Below are positions 7,706 to 14,789 of a DNA stretch of 16,916 nt, piece by piece. The notes below the pieces were generated by a model. That model saw nothing but the letters and a program-made list of their open reading frames with translations, made no database searches and was not told where the DNA came from. Numbering within the stretch: the stretch's first letter is position 1; every line of letters starts with the position of its first letter. A program made the translations under genes and the position numbers. The stretch comes from Elusimicrobiales bacterium (GTDB lineage Bacteria > Elusimicrobiota > Elusimicrobia > Elusimicrobiales > UBA9959), in assembly GCA_026416895.1 (NCBI GenBank), contig JAOAEH010000041.1:1-16916 (forward strand). The letters are read 5' to 3'.

Positions 7706-8307
7706 TAATAAATATATCATGTTTTAAAGATCAAGAATTATATAATGAAATTTTATCATCATCTAATAAAATATTTATAACTACAAAAGATGATTCACAT
7801 ATATATATAGAAGAAGAAAAAATAGAAAAAGGCGAAAAGGAATTAGCAAAAATTAAAAAAGAAGGAAAAATTTACATTTTTGAAAATACTTCAAACCTTC
7901 TATCCATAAACAATCAAAAGCCACAACTTGCACAAATCGAAACATATGATGTGGCGCAATATTTAAATTTTAAAATTTATTTCAAAATATATCAAATTAA
8001 TATAAAAAAAGCTTATATAGAAGAAGAACATGAAGGAAGGAAAAAAAAACATAATCTTTCAAGGTTTTTAACTTTTATAGGGAATCCTTACACATCTCAT
8101 ATTCCAGCCTATCCCAAAAATCCACTCATTCCTATATCGGATTATGCAGCAGCAATAATAATAAGAGAGGATTTCTATGAACTTATACCAATCAACAGTC
8201 AAATAGTAAGATACAAAATGAAAGAGCTTAAAATTTCTATCAGACTTGAAAAAGGAATGAGCTTTGAAATTGGAAATTCAAGATTTATTTTTGATATTGA
8301 AAATTAG
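7702..8307 (+). CDS. Uncharacterised protein of the kinase/phosphatase operon, possible degenerate FHA domain
   Basis: 201 residues, no signal peptide or membrane helix, no family I can name with certainty. Residues ~120-199 follow the order of an FHA domain: LTFIGNPYTSHI (cf. 'iGR...sdI'), PISDYAAAIIIREDFYELIPIN (cf. 'vSRxHA.I...y.l.dl.S') and RLEKGMSFEIGNSRFIFDI (cf. 'L.dGD.i.iG...f.f'). The residues that bind phosphothreonine in canonical FHA domains are not kept: the Arg after G127 is Asn, and SRxH is S146-D-Y-A. If this is an FHA fold, it has lost or changed its ligand. The first ~115 residues are Lys/Glu/Ile-rich and unplaced. It is the last gene of the signalling operon (ATGA overlap with the phosphatase), and its TAG stop lies inside the upstream CIRCE-like operator of groESL. 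The FHA idea is inference from pattern and context. Confidence 0.72.
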   Translation: MIINISCFKDQELYNEILSSSNKIFITTKDDSHIYIEEEKIEKGEKELAKIKKEGKIYIFENTSNLLSINNQKPQLAQIETYDVAQYLNFKIYFKIYQINIKKAYIEEEHEGRKKKHNLSRFLTFIGNPYTSHIPAYPKNPLIPISDYAAAIIIREDFYELIPINSQIVRYKMKELKISIRLEKGMSFEIGNSRFIFDIEN

Positions 8308-8330
8308 CAATTAAATTATTAGTTTGCTAT
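8304..8330 (+). promoter_or_regulatory. Degenerate CIRCE-like operator (O1) upstream of groESL promoter
   Basis: TTAGCAATT (8304-8312), nine spacer bases, then GTTTGCTAT (8322-8330). The left arm is identical to that of the downstream operator. The right arm matches AATTGCTAA at 6 of 9 positions, with the TTGCTA core kept. The 9-9-9 geometry is that of CIRCE, the HrcA binding site. Its last base is the first base of the -35 box, and its left arm contains the stop codon of the preceding gene. Confidence 0.6.
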
Positions 8331-8358
8331 TGACAAAACAAAAAAAATTTTGTAAATT
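8330..8358 (+). promoter_or_regulatory. groESL promoter (-35 TTGACA, -10 TAAATT)
   Basis: TTGACA at 8330-8335 is a perfect sigma-70 -35 box. After exactly 17 bases comes TAAATT (8353-8358, 4 of 6 to TATAAT), directly preceded by TG. Transcription should begin near 8365, inside the perfect CIRCE operator. The spacer holds a 6-base inverted repeat (ACAAAA 8333-8338, TTTTGT 8348-8353) around an A-tract. The promoter is bracketed by the two CIRCE-like sites. Confidence 0.75.
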
Positions 8359-8383
8359 AGCAATTAGATATAAAAATTGCTAA
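8357..8383 (+). promoter_or_regulatory. CIRCE-type HrcA operator (O2), perfect inverted repeat
   Basis: TTAGCAATT (8357-8365), nine bases, AATTGCTAA (8375-8383): a perfect 9-base inverted repeat with the exact CIRCE arm and spacer lengths. The known consensus is TTAGCACTC-N9-GAGTGCTAA. Here each arm matches at 7 of 9 positions, and the two changed positions (C to A, C to T) are mirrored in the other arm. The site overlaps the end of the -10 and the predicted transcription start, and ends four bases before the groES ribosome site. Bound HrcA should therefore block initiation. The hrcA gene is not in this window. Confidence 0.85.
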
Positions 8384-8397
8384 AAAAGGAGGTGCTT

Positions 8398-8709
8398 ATG
8401 GGAGATACAAAAACAAAAATAAACATAACGCCACTTGCTGATAGAGTAATAATAAAACCGCTTGAACAAAAAGAAGTTAAAAAAGGCGGAATAATAATAC
8501 CAGATACTGCAAAGGAAAAACCACAGGAAGGAGAAATAGTAGCTGTTGGAAAAGGCAAAATGACTGAAGATGGAAAACTTATCCCTCTTGAAGTAAAAGT
8601 AGGTGATAAAGTTTTATATGGAAAATATGCTGGTACTGAAATAAAAATAAATGATGAAGATTATCTAATTATGAGAGAAGAAGATATTCTTGCAATAATT
8701 AATAATTAA
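8398..8709 (+). CDS. groES: Co-chaperonin GroES
   Basis: 103 residues, the 10-kDa heptameric lid of the GroEL folding chamber. Family sequence runs throughout: [40 protein letters not shown] contains the core barrel and the mobile loop (KGGIIIPD) that docks on Gro[22 protein letters not shown] and the terminal DILAII are also typical. The ATG at 8398 is chosen because a strong AGGAGG (8387-8392) lies five bases upstream and the protein then aligns at its natural start. A TTG at 8377 in the same frame falls inside the HrcA operator and would add seven unlikely residues. The gene is co-transcribed with groEL, 18 bases downstream, from the CIRCE-controlled promoter. Confidence 0.98.
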   Translation: MGDTKTKINITPLADRVIIKPLEQKEVKKGGIIIPDTAKEKPQEGEIVAVGKGKMTEDGKLIPLEVKVGDKVLYGKYAGTEIKINDEDYLIMREEDILAIINN

Positions 8710-8727
8710 TTCAAAAAGGAGGTTAAT

Positions 8728-10344
8728 ATGGCAAAAGAAATTCTTTTCTCAGACACAGGTATAATGAAAATAAAACAAGGTGTTGATAAACTAGCAAACA
8801 CTGTTAAAGTTACATTAGGTCCAAAAGGAAGATCAGTAGTGCTTGCAAAGAAATTTGGTTCTCCAACAATAATTGATGATGGCGTAACAATAGCAAAAGA
8901 AATTGAATTAGAAGATCATTTTGAAGATATGGGAGCACAGCTTGTAAGAGAAGCTGCTTCAAAGACAAATGATGTGGCAGGAGATGGAACAACAACAGCA
9001 ACAGTTCTAACTCAATATATTTTCAACGAAGGTATTAAAAATATAGCAGCAGGTGCAAACCCTCTACATCTCAAAAGAGGAATAGACAAAGCAGTTGCAG
9101 CAATAGTAGAGGAACTTAAAAAAATGGCAAAACCAGTAAAAACCAAAGAAGAAAAAGCACAAATTGCTACTATATCTGCAAATGATAGAGAAATTGGAAA
9201 TCTAATTGCTGAAGCAATGGAAAAAGTTGGACATGAAGGAGTAATTACCGTAGAAGAAGGAAAATCTTCTACAACTGAACTTGATGTGGTAGAAGGAATG
9301 CAGTTTGATAGAGGCTACATATCACCATATTTTATAACTGATGCTGAGAGAATGGAATGTGTTTTAGAAGATGCAATGATACTTATAACCGACAAAAAAC
9401 TTTCTTCAATGAATGAGTTACTACCAATACTTGAAAAGATAGTTCAAACTGGAAAACCATTCCTCATAATAGCAGAAGATGTGGAAGGAGAGGCTCTTGC
9501 CACACTTGTTGTAAATAAATTAAGAGGAACACTCAAATGCTGCGCTGTAAAAGCTCCTGGCTTTGGTGATAGGAGAAAAGAAATGCTTGAGGATATTGCA
9601 ATTCTTACCGGCGGAGAAGTTATAAGTGAAGAGAGAGGAATGAAACTCGAAAAAGCAAATCTTGATCAACTTGGAAGAGCAAAAAGAATTGTAGTCGATA
9701 AAGAAAATACCACAATAGTTGATGGTGAAGGCGATAAAAAGAAAATTAAAGACAGAACTAACCAAATAAGAAAACAAATTGAAGAAACAACATCTGATTA
9801 TGATAGAGAAAAACTTGAAGAGAGATTAGCAAAACTTGCTGGTGGCGTTGCTGTAATTAGAGTCGGAGCTGCAACTGAAACCGAAATGAAAGCTAAAAAA
9901 TCAAAAGTTGAAGATGCAAAAAATGCAACAAAAGCAGGTGTTCAAGAAGGAATTTTACCAGGTGGTGGCGTAGCATTAATTAGAGCAGCAAAAGTTCTTG
10001 ACAATCTTAAACTTGAAAATGAAGACGAAAAAACAGGAGTAAATATAATTAAAAAAGCTGTTTATGCTCCATTAAGAACAATTGCTGAAAATGCAGGAGT
10101 AGATCCATCTATAGTAATAGAAAAGGTGAAAAATTCATCTCCTGAAATCGGATTCGATGCAGAAAAGCTTGAGTTTGTAGATGTAATTAAAGCAGGAATA
10201 GTAGATCCTTGCAAAGTTACAAGAACAGCACTTGAAAATGCTGCATCAATAGCTGGAACACTCCTTACAAGTGGTGCATTTGTTGCTGAACTTCCTGAGA
10301 AAAAAGAAAAAACTCCACCAGTTCCAGCCGGTGACATGTATTAA
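8728..10344 (+). CDS. groEL: Chaperonin GroEL (60-kDa, Hsp60)
   Basis: 538 residues, full length. It forms the double-ring ATPase that folds proteins with GroES. Visible family blocks are [10 protein letters not shown] at the start, [12 protein letters not shown], the nucleotide-binding [14 protein letters not shown] and [11 protein letters not shown], the apical region [54 protein letters not shown] and [12 protein letters not shown]. The tail is short ([13 protein letters not shown]) and lacks the Gly-Gly-Met repeats seen in many bacteria, though the final DMY-type end is kept. An AGGAGG stands seven bases before the ATG. Its codons contain noticeably more G and C than those of its neighbours, as expected for a highly expressed, conserved gene. 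The operon ends at a strong terminator 25 bases downstream. Confidence 0.99.
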   Translation: MAKEILFSDTGIMKIKQGVDKLANTVKVTLGPKGRSVVLAKKFGSPTIIDDGVTIAKEIELEDHFEDMGAQLVREAASKTNDVAGDGTTTATVLTQYIFNEGIKNIAAGANPLHLKRGIDKAVAAIVEELKKMAKPVKTKEEKAQIATISANDREIGNLIAEAMEKVGHEGVITVEEGKSSTTELDVVEGMQFDRGYISPYFITDAERMECVLEDAMILITDKKLSSMNELLPILEKIVQTGKPFLIIAEDVEGEALATLVVNKLRGTLKCCAVKAPGFGDRRKEMLEDIAILTGGEVISEERGMKLEKANLDQLGRAKRIVVDKENTTIVDGEGDKKKIKDRTNQIRKQIEETTSDYDREKLEERLAKLAGGVAVIRVGAATETEMKAKKSKVEDAKNATKAGVQEGILPGGGVALIRAAKVLDNLKLENEDEKTGVNIIKKAVYAPLRTIAENAGVDPSIVIEKVKNSSPEIGFDAEKLEFVDVIKAGIVDPCKVTRTALENAASIAGTLLTSGAFVAELPEKKEKTPPVPAGDMY

Positions 10345-10368
10345 TTAAAAAAATAAAAACTAATTCAT

Positions 10369-10406
10369 CCCCCTTTGCCTTAAAAAGCAAAGGGGGTTTT
10401 ATTTTT
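10369..10406 (+). terminator. Rho-independent terminator of groESL
   Basis: A perfect 10-base stem, CCCCCTTTGC (10369-10378) with GCAAAGGGGG (10387-10396), has an 8-base loop and is followed by TTTTATTTTT. It is the strongest hairpin in the window and closes the groESL transcription unit. Confidence 0.95.
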
Positions 10407-10443
10407 AAAATTAAAACAAAAAAAGAATAAAATTTTGGTAAAA

Positions 10444-10456
10444 TATATTATATAGT
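10444..10456 (+). promoter_or_regulatory. Probable -10 region immediately before yggS
   Basis: TATATTATATAGT contains overlapping -10-like hexamers (TATATT 10444-10449, TATTAT 10446-10451, TATAGT 10451-10456) directly after the groESL terminator, where a new promoter is required. Starting seven bases beyond TATTAT would place the first transcribed base at or within a base or two of the ATG at 10459. No -35 is convincing. Confidence 0.45.
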
Positions 10457-10458
10457 AA

Positions 10459-11136
10459 ATGATGCAACCTGTAGTGAACGTTATATCAAATATAACCAAA
10501 ATTTTAAAAGAAGTAGACTCTTCAAAAGTAATGGCTGTAATAAAATATGCTTCGGATTCTGATATTCAAAGACTACTTGAAGATGGAAGAATAAAAATAA
10601 TAGGTGAAAACAAAATCCAAGATGCTATAAAGAGATGGGGAGAAAACGGAAAATTTATACAATTCCGACAAAATATTTCACTACATTTTATAGGACATTT
10701 ACAAAAAAATAAAGTAAAATATGCTGTTAAGATTTTTGATTATATAGACTCATTAGACTCACTTGAGCTTGCACAAGAAATAAATAAAAAAACAGATAAA
10801 AAAATTCCTGTGCTTATTCAACTAAAAATAAATAATAGACAGTCTCAATATGGAATAATGCCAACTGAATTTGATAATTTTATAAAAGAATTAACAAAAT
10901 TTCCAAATATTTCTCCTGCCGGAATTATGGCAATAGGACCAATTACAAAAAATGAAGAAGAAATTAGAAAAGCTTTTAAAATAGCAAAGGATATTTTTAT
11001 GAAATACTTTAATTTCGAAAAAAATAAGGACAACTTCAAAACTTATCTTTCTCTAGGAATGAGTTCTGATTGGAAATACGCAATTGAAGAAGGATCAAAT
11101 TTGATAAGACTGGGTAGTATAATTTTTTCAAATTGA
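10459..11136 (+). CDS. yggS: YggS/PROSC family pyridoxal-phosphate homeostasis protein
   Basis: 225 residues, cytoplasmic, alanine-racemase-like barrel that binds PLP without known catalysis and buffers vitamin B6. The PLP lysine is K29 (VMAVIKYAS). GENKIQDAIKRW (49-60), HFIGHLQKNKVK (76-87), IDSLDSLELAQEI, IPVLIQLKIN and YLSLGMSSDWKYAIEEGSNLIRLGS (196-220) are family landmarks in the correct order. Two consecutive ATGs (10459 and 10462) are possible starts. Neither has a ribosome site, and a -10-like sequence lies just upstream, so the mRNA may be leaderless. It is the first gene after the groESL terminator and may lead a unit with the DUF167 and mtnA genes. Confidence 0.93.
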   Translation: MMQPVVNVISNITKILKEVDSSKVMAVIKYASDSDIQRLLEDGRIKIIGENKIQDAIKRWGENGKFIQFRQNISLHFIGHLQKNKVKYAVKIFDYIDSLDSLELAQEINKKTDKKIPVLIQLKINNRQSQYGIMPTEFDNFIKELTKFPNISPAGIMAIGPITKNEEEIRKAFKIAKDIFMKYFNFEKNKDNFKTYLSLGMSSDWKYAIEEGSNLIRLGSIIFSN

Positions 11137-11152
11137 TGAATAAGGGGGCAAA

Positions 11153-11416
11153 ATGATAGTAAAAGTAAAAGTAATACCTAACTGCGAAGATAATGAAGTA
11201 ATATCAAGAATAGGTAAAGTATTAAGAGTTAAACTATGTGTTAGACAAAATGATGAAAAAATTAATGAGATATTGAAAAAATATCTTGCAAGTTTTTTTG
11301 AAGTTAAAGAAACTAATGTAAATATAATTAGAGGATTAAGGGGAAAAGAAAAAACAGTTGAAATAACAGGCAGACCAGAATCAGATTTAGAAGAAATCAT
11401 AAATACAATACCATAA
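11153..11416 (+). CDS. YggU/DUF167 family small protein
   Basis: 87 residues. The pattern VKVKVIPNCEDNEV, then LRVKLCVRQNDEKINEILKKYLASFF and VNIIRGLRGKEKTVEITG matches the DUF167 (YggU) family, whose biochemical role is unknown. The family's usual 'dGKAN' block is changed to DEKIN here. In many bacteria this gene lies beside yggS, as it does here, which strengthens the call. The start has an AAGGGGG ribosome site (11142-11148). A reading frame on the opposite strand over the same bases is a shadow. Confidence 0.82.
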   Translation: MIVKVKVIPNCEDNEVISRIGKVLRVKLCVRQNDEKINEILKKYLASFFEVKETNVNIIRGLRGKEKTVEITGRPESDLEEIINTIP

Positions 11417-11419
11417 TAA

Positions 11420-12490
11420 ATGATTCCTAAAAGGATAATATATTCAAAAGGAAAACTTCGTATTTTGGATCAAAGATATTTACCTTTTAAAATTAACTAT
11501 TTTTTAGCTAGAAATTCAAAAGATACAGCTAAAGCAATAAAAGAAATGGTAGTTAGAGGTGCTCCATTAATAGGAGATACAGCTGCGCTAGGATATTTAT
11601 TAGGAATTGATGAGATAATATTAAAAGGTATTAAAACAAATATAAAAGAAATACTTAAGAAAAATTTACAAATATTAACTAATTCACGTCCAACTGCAGT
11701 GTCTTTATTTAAAACAACTCAACGTTTACACCAAAAGGCAATAAAACTTTTAGAAGATGGAGCAGATATAAATGAAATTAGAAAAGAGATTGAAAAAGAA
11801 GCATTTAAAATAATAGATGAAGATATTCAATCTACGTTAAAAATAGCAGAAAATGGAGTAAAACTTCTTTCTAAAGATTCAAAAGTTATAACTTACTGTA
11901 ATACAGGTTCACTTGCTACAAGTGGAATAGGTACTGCTTTAGGAATAATTTTAGAAGGATACAAGAAAGGGAAAATTTCACATGTATATCCATGTGAAAC
12001 AAGACCATATCTTCAAGGAGCTAGACTTACTACGTGGGAACTTATGAAAAACAAAATACCATATACTCTTATCTGTGATAATACTGCTGGATGGTTAATG
12101 AAAAATACAAAAATAGATGCGGTAATAATTGGAGCTGATAGAATAGCTCTAAATGGTGATACTGCAAATAAAATTGGTAGTTACACCCTTGCAATTGTTG
12201 CTAAAAAACATAATATACCTTTCTATGTAGCAGCTCCATTAGAAACATTTGATCTTTCTATATCTAAGGGTGAAGATATAAAGATAGAAGAAAGAAGTTC
12301 TCTTGAAATAATTAAAATTAAAGAAACATACATAGCTCACCCTAAAACAAATGCTTACCATCCAGCTTTTGATATTACACCTCATAATCTTATCTCCGCC
12401 ATTATAACTGAAAAAGGAATTATTAAAAATCCAAATCAAGAAAAAATAAAAAATTTTTTAAAAAAAATTTTAAACTTAAAAAATATTTAA
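11420..12490 (+). CDS. mtnA: S-methyl-5-thioribose-1-phosphate isomerase
   Basis: 356 residues, eIF2B-like Rossmann enzyme converting methylthioribose-1-phosphate to methylthioribulose-1-phosphate in methionine salvage. Motifs: VVRGAPLIGDTAALG (44-58), SRPTAVSLFKT (89-99), YCNTGSLATSGIGTALG (159-175), ETRPYLQGARLT, DNTAGWLM, IGADRIALNGDTANKIGSY (237-254) and IEERSS. The catalytic pair is C160 and D240, the same numbering as I recall for the Bacillus enzyme. The start overlaps no gene and lacks a clear ribosome site; it begins three bases after the upstream stop, suggesting translational coupling. No other salvage genes (mtnK, mtnB, mtnC, mtnD, mtnP) are nearby. The close eIF2B/ribose-1,5-bisphosphate isomerase families are less likely given the conserved active-site blocks. 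Confidence 0.93.
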   Translation: MIPKRIIYSKGKLRILDQRYLPFKINYFLARNSKDTAKAIKEMVVRGAPLIGDTAALGYLLGIDEIILKGIKTNIKEILKKNLQILTNSRPTAVSLFKTTQRLHQKAIKLLEDGADINEIRKEIEKEAFKIIDEDIQSTLKIAENGVKLLSKDSKVITYCNTGSLATSGIGTALGIILEGYKKGKISHVYPCETRPYLQGARLTTWELMKNKIPYTLICDNTAGWLMKNTKIDAVIIGADRIALNGDTANKIGSYTLAIVAKKHNIPFYVAAPLETFDLSISKGEDIKIEERSSLEIIKIKETYIAHPKTNAYHPAFDITPHNLISAIITEKGIIKNPNQEKIKNFLKKILNLKNI

Positions 12491-12515
12491 TAAAATTAAT
12501 TAATAAAGAGGTCTT

Positions 12516-13136
12516 ATGGAATTTGGATTAAAAGAAATAATAAAAGCAGGTGGCCCTATTTTTATAGCTTTAATTTTTATATCCATATACTCAGTTTCAA
12601 TAATAATAGAAAAATATTTTGAATTTAAAAACCTAATATTTAAAAACTCTAAAATAATTACCAAAATACTACAAAATCTTGAAAACGGCAAAGTAAAAGA
12701 GATTATAAAATACTCTTATACACAAAAAGGCCAAATATATGAAATTATAACATCACTTGTAAATCATCCCGGTAGCATAAAAGAAAAAAGAGAATACATA
12801 TCATCAATAATAGAATATCAAACTACTAATTTATCTAAAAAATTAAATGCATTAGCAACAATAGGTTCCACTGCTCCTTATATAGGACTTTTTGGAACTG
12901 TAATTGGTGTAATAAGAGCTTTTAAGGACATAGCACAATTTCAAAGTGCAGGGCCACAAGTCATTGCACATGGTATATCAGAGGCATTAATCAATACTGC
13001 TATGGGACTTTTTGTTGCAATCCCTGCAGTCATAGCTTATAATTATTTTGTTTCAAGAATGAACAGATATAATCAAGAGCTTAATTATTTTTTAGAACAA
13101 ATCATAGATAAATATTATAGAAATGAAAATACATAA
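12516..13136 (+). CDS. MotA/TolQ/ExbB-family proton channel subunit
   Basis: 206 residues, inner-membrane. The first helix spans ~12-31 (GGPIFIALIFISIYSVSIII). A cytoplasmic loop follows, then the family's signature pair of helices ~112-180: LNALATIGSTAPYIGLFGTVIGVIRAF and GISEALINTAMGLFVAIPAVIAYNYF. With the ExbD/TolR-like and TonB/TolA-like products encoded next, it should form the proton-driven motor that transmits energy to the outer membrane. Sequence alone does not separate TolQ from ExbB here. Start at ATG 12516 with AAGAGG (12506-12511). It overlaps the next gene by 14 bases. Confidence 0.93.
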   Translation: MEFGLKEIIKAGGPIFIALIFISIYSVSIIIEKYFEFKNLIFKNSKIITKILQNLENGKVKEIIKYSYTQKGQIYEIITSLVNHPGSIKEKREYISSIIEYQTTNLSKKLNALATIGSTAPYIGLFGTVIGVIRAFKDIAQFQSAGPQVIAHGISEALINTAMGLFVAIPAVIAYNYFVSRMNRYNQELNYFLEQIIDKYYRNENT

Positions 13137-13530
13137 TACTTCAAAAGGCTATATTTCTGAGATAAATATGATACCCTTAATAGATGTAATGCTTATAATT
13201 TTAATAATATTTATGATAATAACACCTTTTTTTTCAAATCCTCATATAAAAGTTAATCTTCCCAAAACTTCTTCAAGACCAGATACTATTTCTTCAAACT
13301 CAAAGATTATAACAGTAACACTAAAATCTAATTCTCAAATATATGTTGATGGTAGAAAAACAGATAATTTAGAAAGAGAATTAATCATAAAACTATCTAA
13401 ATCATTAGAAAAAACAGTACTAGTAGAGGCAGATAAAGATGTATCTATTCAAAATGTCATAAACATACTAGACATCGCTAAAAATCTTGGAGCAGAAAGA
13501 GTAGGAATAGGTGTGTCTGTGTCAAAATAA
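13123..13530 (+). CDS. ExbD/TolR-family biopolymer transport protein
   Basis: 135 residues with one N-terminal membrane helix and a periplasmic domain. EINMIPLIDVMLIILIIFMII carries the essential proton-path aspartate D21 in the family context. The later segment (ILDIAKNLGAERVGIGVS) is the conserved end of the periplasmic fold. It partners the channel subunit encoded upstream (14-base overlap). Its stop shares one base with the ATG of the TonB-like gene (TAATG), so the three proteins are likely made in coupled fashion. Confidence 0.93.
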   Translation: MKIHNTSKGYISEINMIPLIDVMLIILIIFMIITPFFSNPHIKVNLPKTSSRPDTISSNSKIITVTLKSNSQIYVDGRKTDNLERELIIKLSKSLEKTVLVEADKDVSIQNVINILDIAKNLGAERVGIGVSVSK

Positions 13531-14234
13531 TGAGTAATCATATTATTTATTCAACGATAATTCACATTATAATTATGATGTTAGTTTATACTATGGAAAT
13601 AAAAAATGAAACTAATAATAAAAAATACTATATAGATTTTTTATCATCACAAACACAAATAATTTCACCGAATTTTAATAATTTAGAAAATAACGAAAAA
13701 GAAAAAAAAATAAATGAAAAGGTATTAGAAACAAAAGAGATAAAAAAAAATCAATATAATAAAAATGAGACATTAAAAGCCGAAGTCAATAAAAAACAAA
13801 TAGAAGACCCTGACTATCTTTATAAAAACATAAATCTTACCCCATCTATGGCAAAAGAAAAATCTTCAATTATAGAAGAAACCGTCTCAAAAGTAAACAA
13901 TTCAATATCAGAAAACCATTCTAATTCCAATCAACTAATACGAACAGATACAGACTTCCCTTATCCTTGGTATATAACAAAACTTAGAGGTAAGCTATGG
14001 GACAGTTGGCAATCACAAAATATAATATCTCCAAGCAATATTGTAGTAGTTAAATTTAAAATATATCAGAATGGTGAAATAAAAGATATTAAAATTGAAA
14101 AAAGTTCAGGCAATAAACTATTTGATCATTCTGCTATATCGGCAGTAAGCAGTATTAAAAGAGTAGATCCTCTTCCAACAGATTTTGAAGAAGATCATCT
14201 TATTGTATATGTGGAATTTAAATCTATAGAATAG
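13530..14234 (+). CDS. TonB/TolA-like energy transducer
   Basis: 234 residues. A short N-terminal membrane anchor (~4-22) leads into a ~110-residue Lys/Glu/Asn-rich periplasmic stretch. This is the spacer typical of TonB/TolA, although without a strong Pro repeat. Residues ~145-233 form a TonB C-terminal domain: FPYPWYITKLRGKLWDSW, then IVVVKFKIYQNGEIKDIKIEKSSGN, FDHSAISAVSSI and a final VYVEFKS strand. It should span the periplasm and touch an outer-membrane partner. No TolB, Pal or TonB-dependent receptor gene follows, so Tol-type or Ton-type use cannot be decided here. Confidence 0.88.
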   Translation: MSNHIIYSTIIHIIIMMLVYTMEIKNETNNKKYYIDFLSSQTQIISPNFNNLENNEKEKKINEKVLETKEIKKNQYNKNETLKAEVNKKQIEDPDYLYKNINLTPSMAKEKSSIIEETVSKVNNSISENHSNSNQLIRTDTDFPYPWYITKLRGKLWDSWQSQNIISPSNIVVVKFKIYQNGEIKDIKIEKSSGNKLFDHSAISAVSSIKRVDPLPTDFEEDHLIVYVEFKSIE

Positions 14235-14237
14235 ATT

Positions 14238-14351
14238 ATGGCAACTATTTTTATTCTTTTAACTCATAAATGGCAAATACCAAAAAGATTAACTATATAT
14301 AGAGGATTCAAAAAATTAGGAATAGAATTAAATTTTATATTAATGAGGTAA
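14238..14351 (+). CDS. Doubtful 37-codon ORF filling the gap after the TonB-like gene
   Basis: ATG 14238 to TAA 14349-14351 encodes a basic peptide beginning MATIFILLTHKWQIPKRL and ending LNFILMR. It occupies nearly the whole 119-base gap and ends just before the next gene's ATG; that gene's GAGG ribosome site is inside it. It has no ribosome site of its own and resembles nothing I know. It may be a small coupled gene, a remnant, or chance. Confidence 0.25.
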   Translation: MATIFILLTHKWQIPKRLTIYRGFKKLGIELNFILMR

Positions 14352-14353
14352 GA

Positions 14354-14779
14354 ATGTTTAAAATAATAAGTGGAATTCTATTTATTGTTATTTTCCATAT
14401 AACTACATTTGTATTGTTTCCAGATACAGGAAAATATGGAAATTATTATTTATATGGACTTATTGGTTTGTGGATTTTTTTATATCTCTATATGATTACT
14501 TCAAGATTTTATAACTTCCTATCTTTCACTCCACTTTTAAAAGTAATATTCTTCATTATAATGATGTTTTCATCATTTTTCATAATACCACAAGAAGATA
14601 AACAACCTATACTATACAAATTAATCCACAAAAAATTTCCAAACTCAGAACAAATAAAAAGAGGAAAAATAAAATATTTAAATAACATTATAAAATTTGA
14701 AATAAATAAAATAATTAACCCAATTGTAAATGAATTAGAAAAAAATACTAACAAAATAGTTAAAGAAATAGCAAATTAG
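14354..14779 (+). CDS. Small membrane protein of unknown function
   Basis: 141 residues with three hydrophobic helices in the first ~78 residues (about 3-22, 30-50 and 60-78). A Lys/Asn/Ile-rich, probably cytoplasmic or periplasmic helical tail follows (~80-141). No family is recognised and there is no signal cleavage site. The start has GAGG (14345-14348) six bases upstream. It sits 119 bases after the TonB-like gene and 10 bases before the SDR gene, so it may be co-transcribed with either; its role is unknown. The base composition is like that of its neighbours. Confidence 0.7.
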   Translation: MFKIISGILFIVIFHITTFVLFPDTGKYGNYYLYGLIGLWIFLYLYMITSRFYNFLSFTPLLKVIFFIIMMFSSFFIIPQEDKQPILYKLIHKKFPNSEQIKRGKIKYLNNIIKFEINKIINPIVNELEKNTNKIVKEIAN

Positions 14780-14789
14780 GAGAATAACA

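Noticed and set aside
8333..8353. ACAAAA...TTTTGT inverted repeat in the groESL promoter spacer as a separate operator
   Set aside because: Six AT-rich pairs flanking an A-tract are easily produced by chance and are better explained as promoter spacer composition.
8377..8397. TTG at 8377 as a groES start giving seven more residues
   Set aside because: It falls inside the CIRCE operator and has no ribosome site, whereas ATG 8398 has AGGAGG five bases upstream and matches the family's N-terminus.
11128..11400. 90-codon opposite-strand frame over the DUF167 gene
   Set aside because: The + strand frame shows family motifs and a ribosome site; the antisense frame shows neither.
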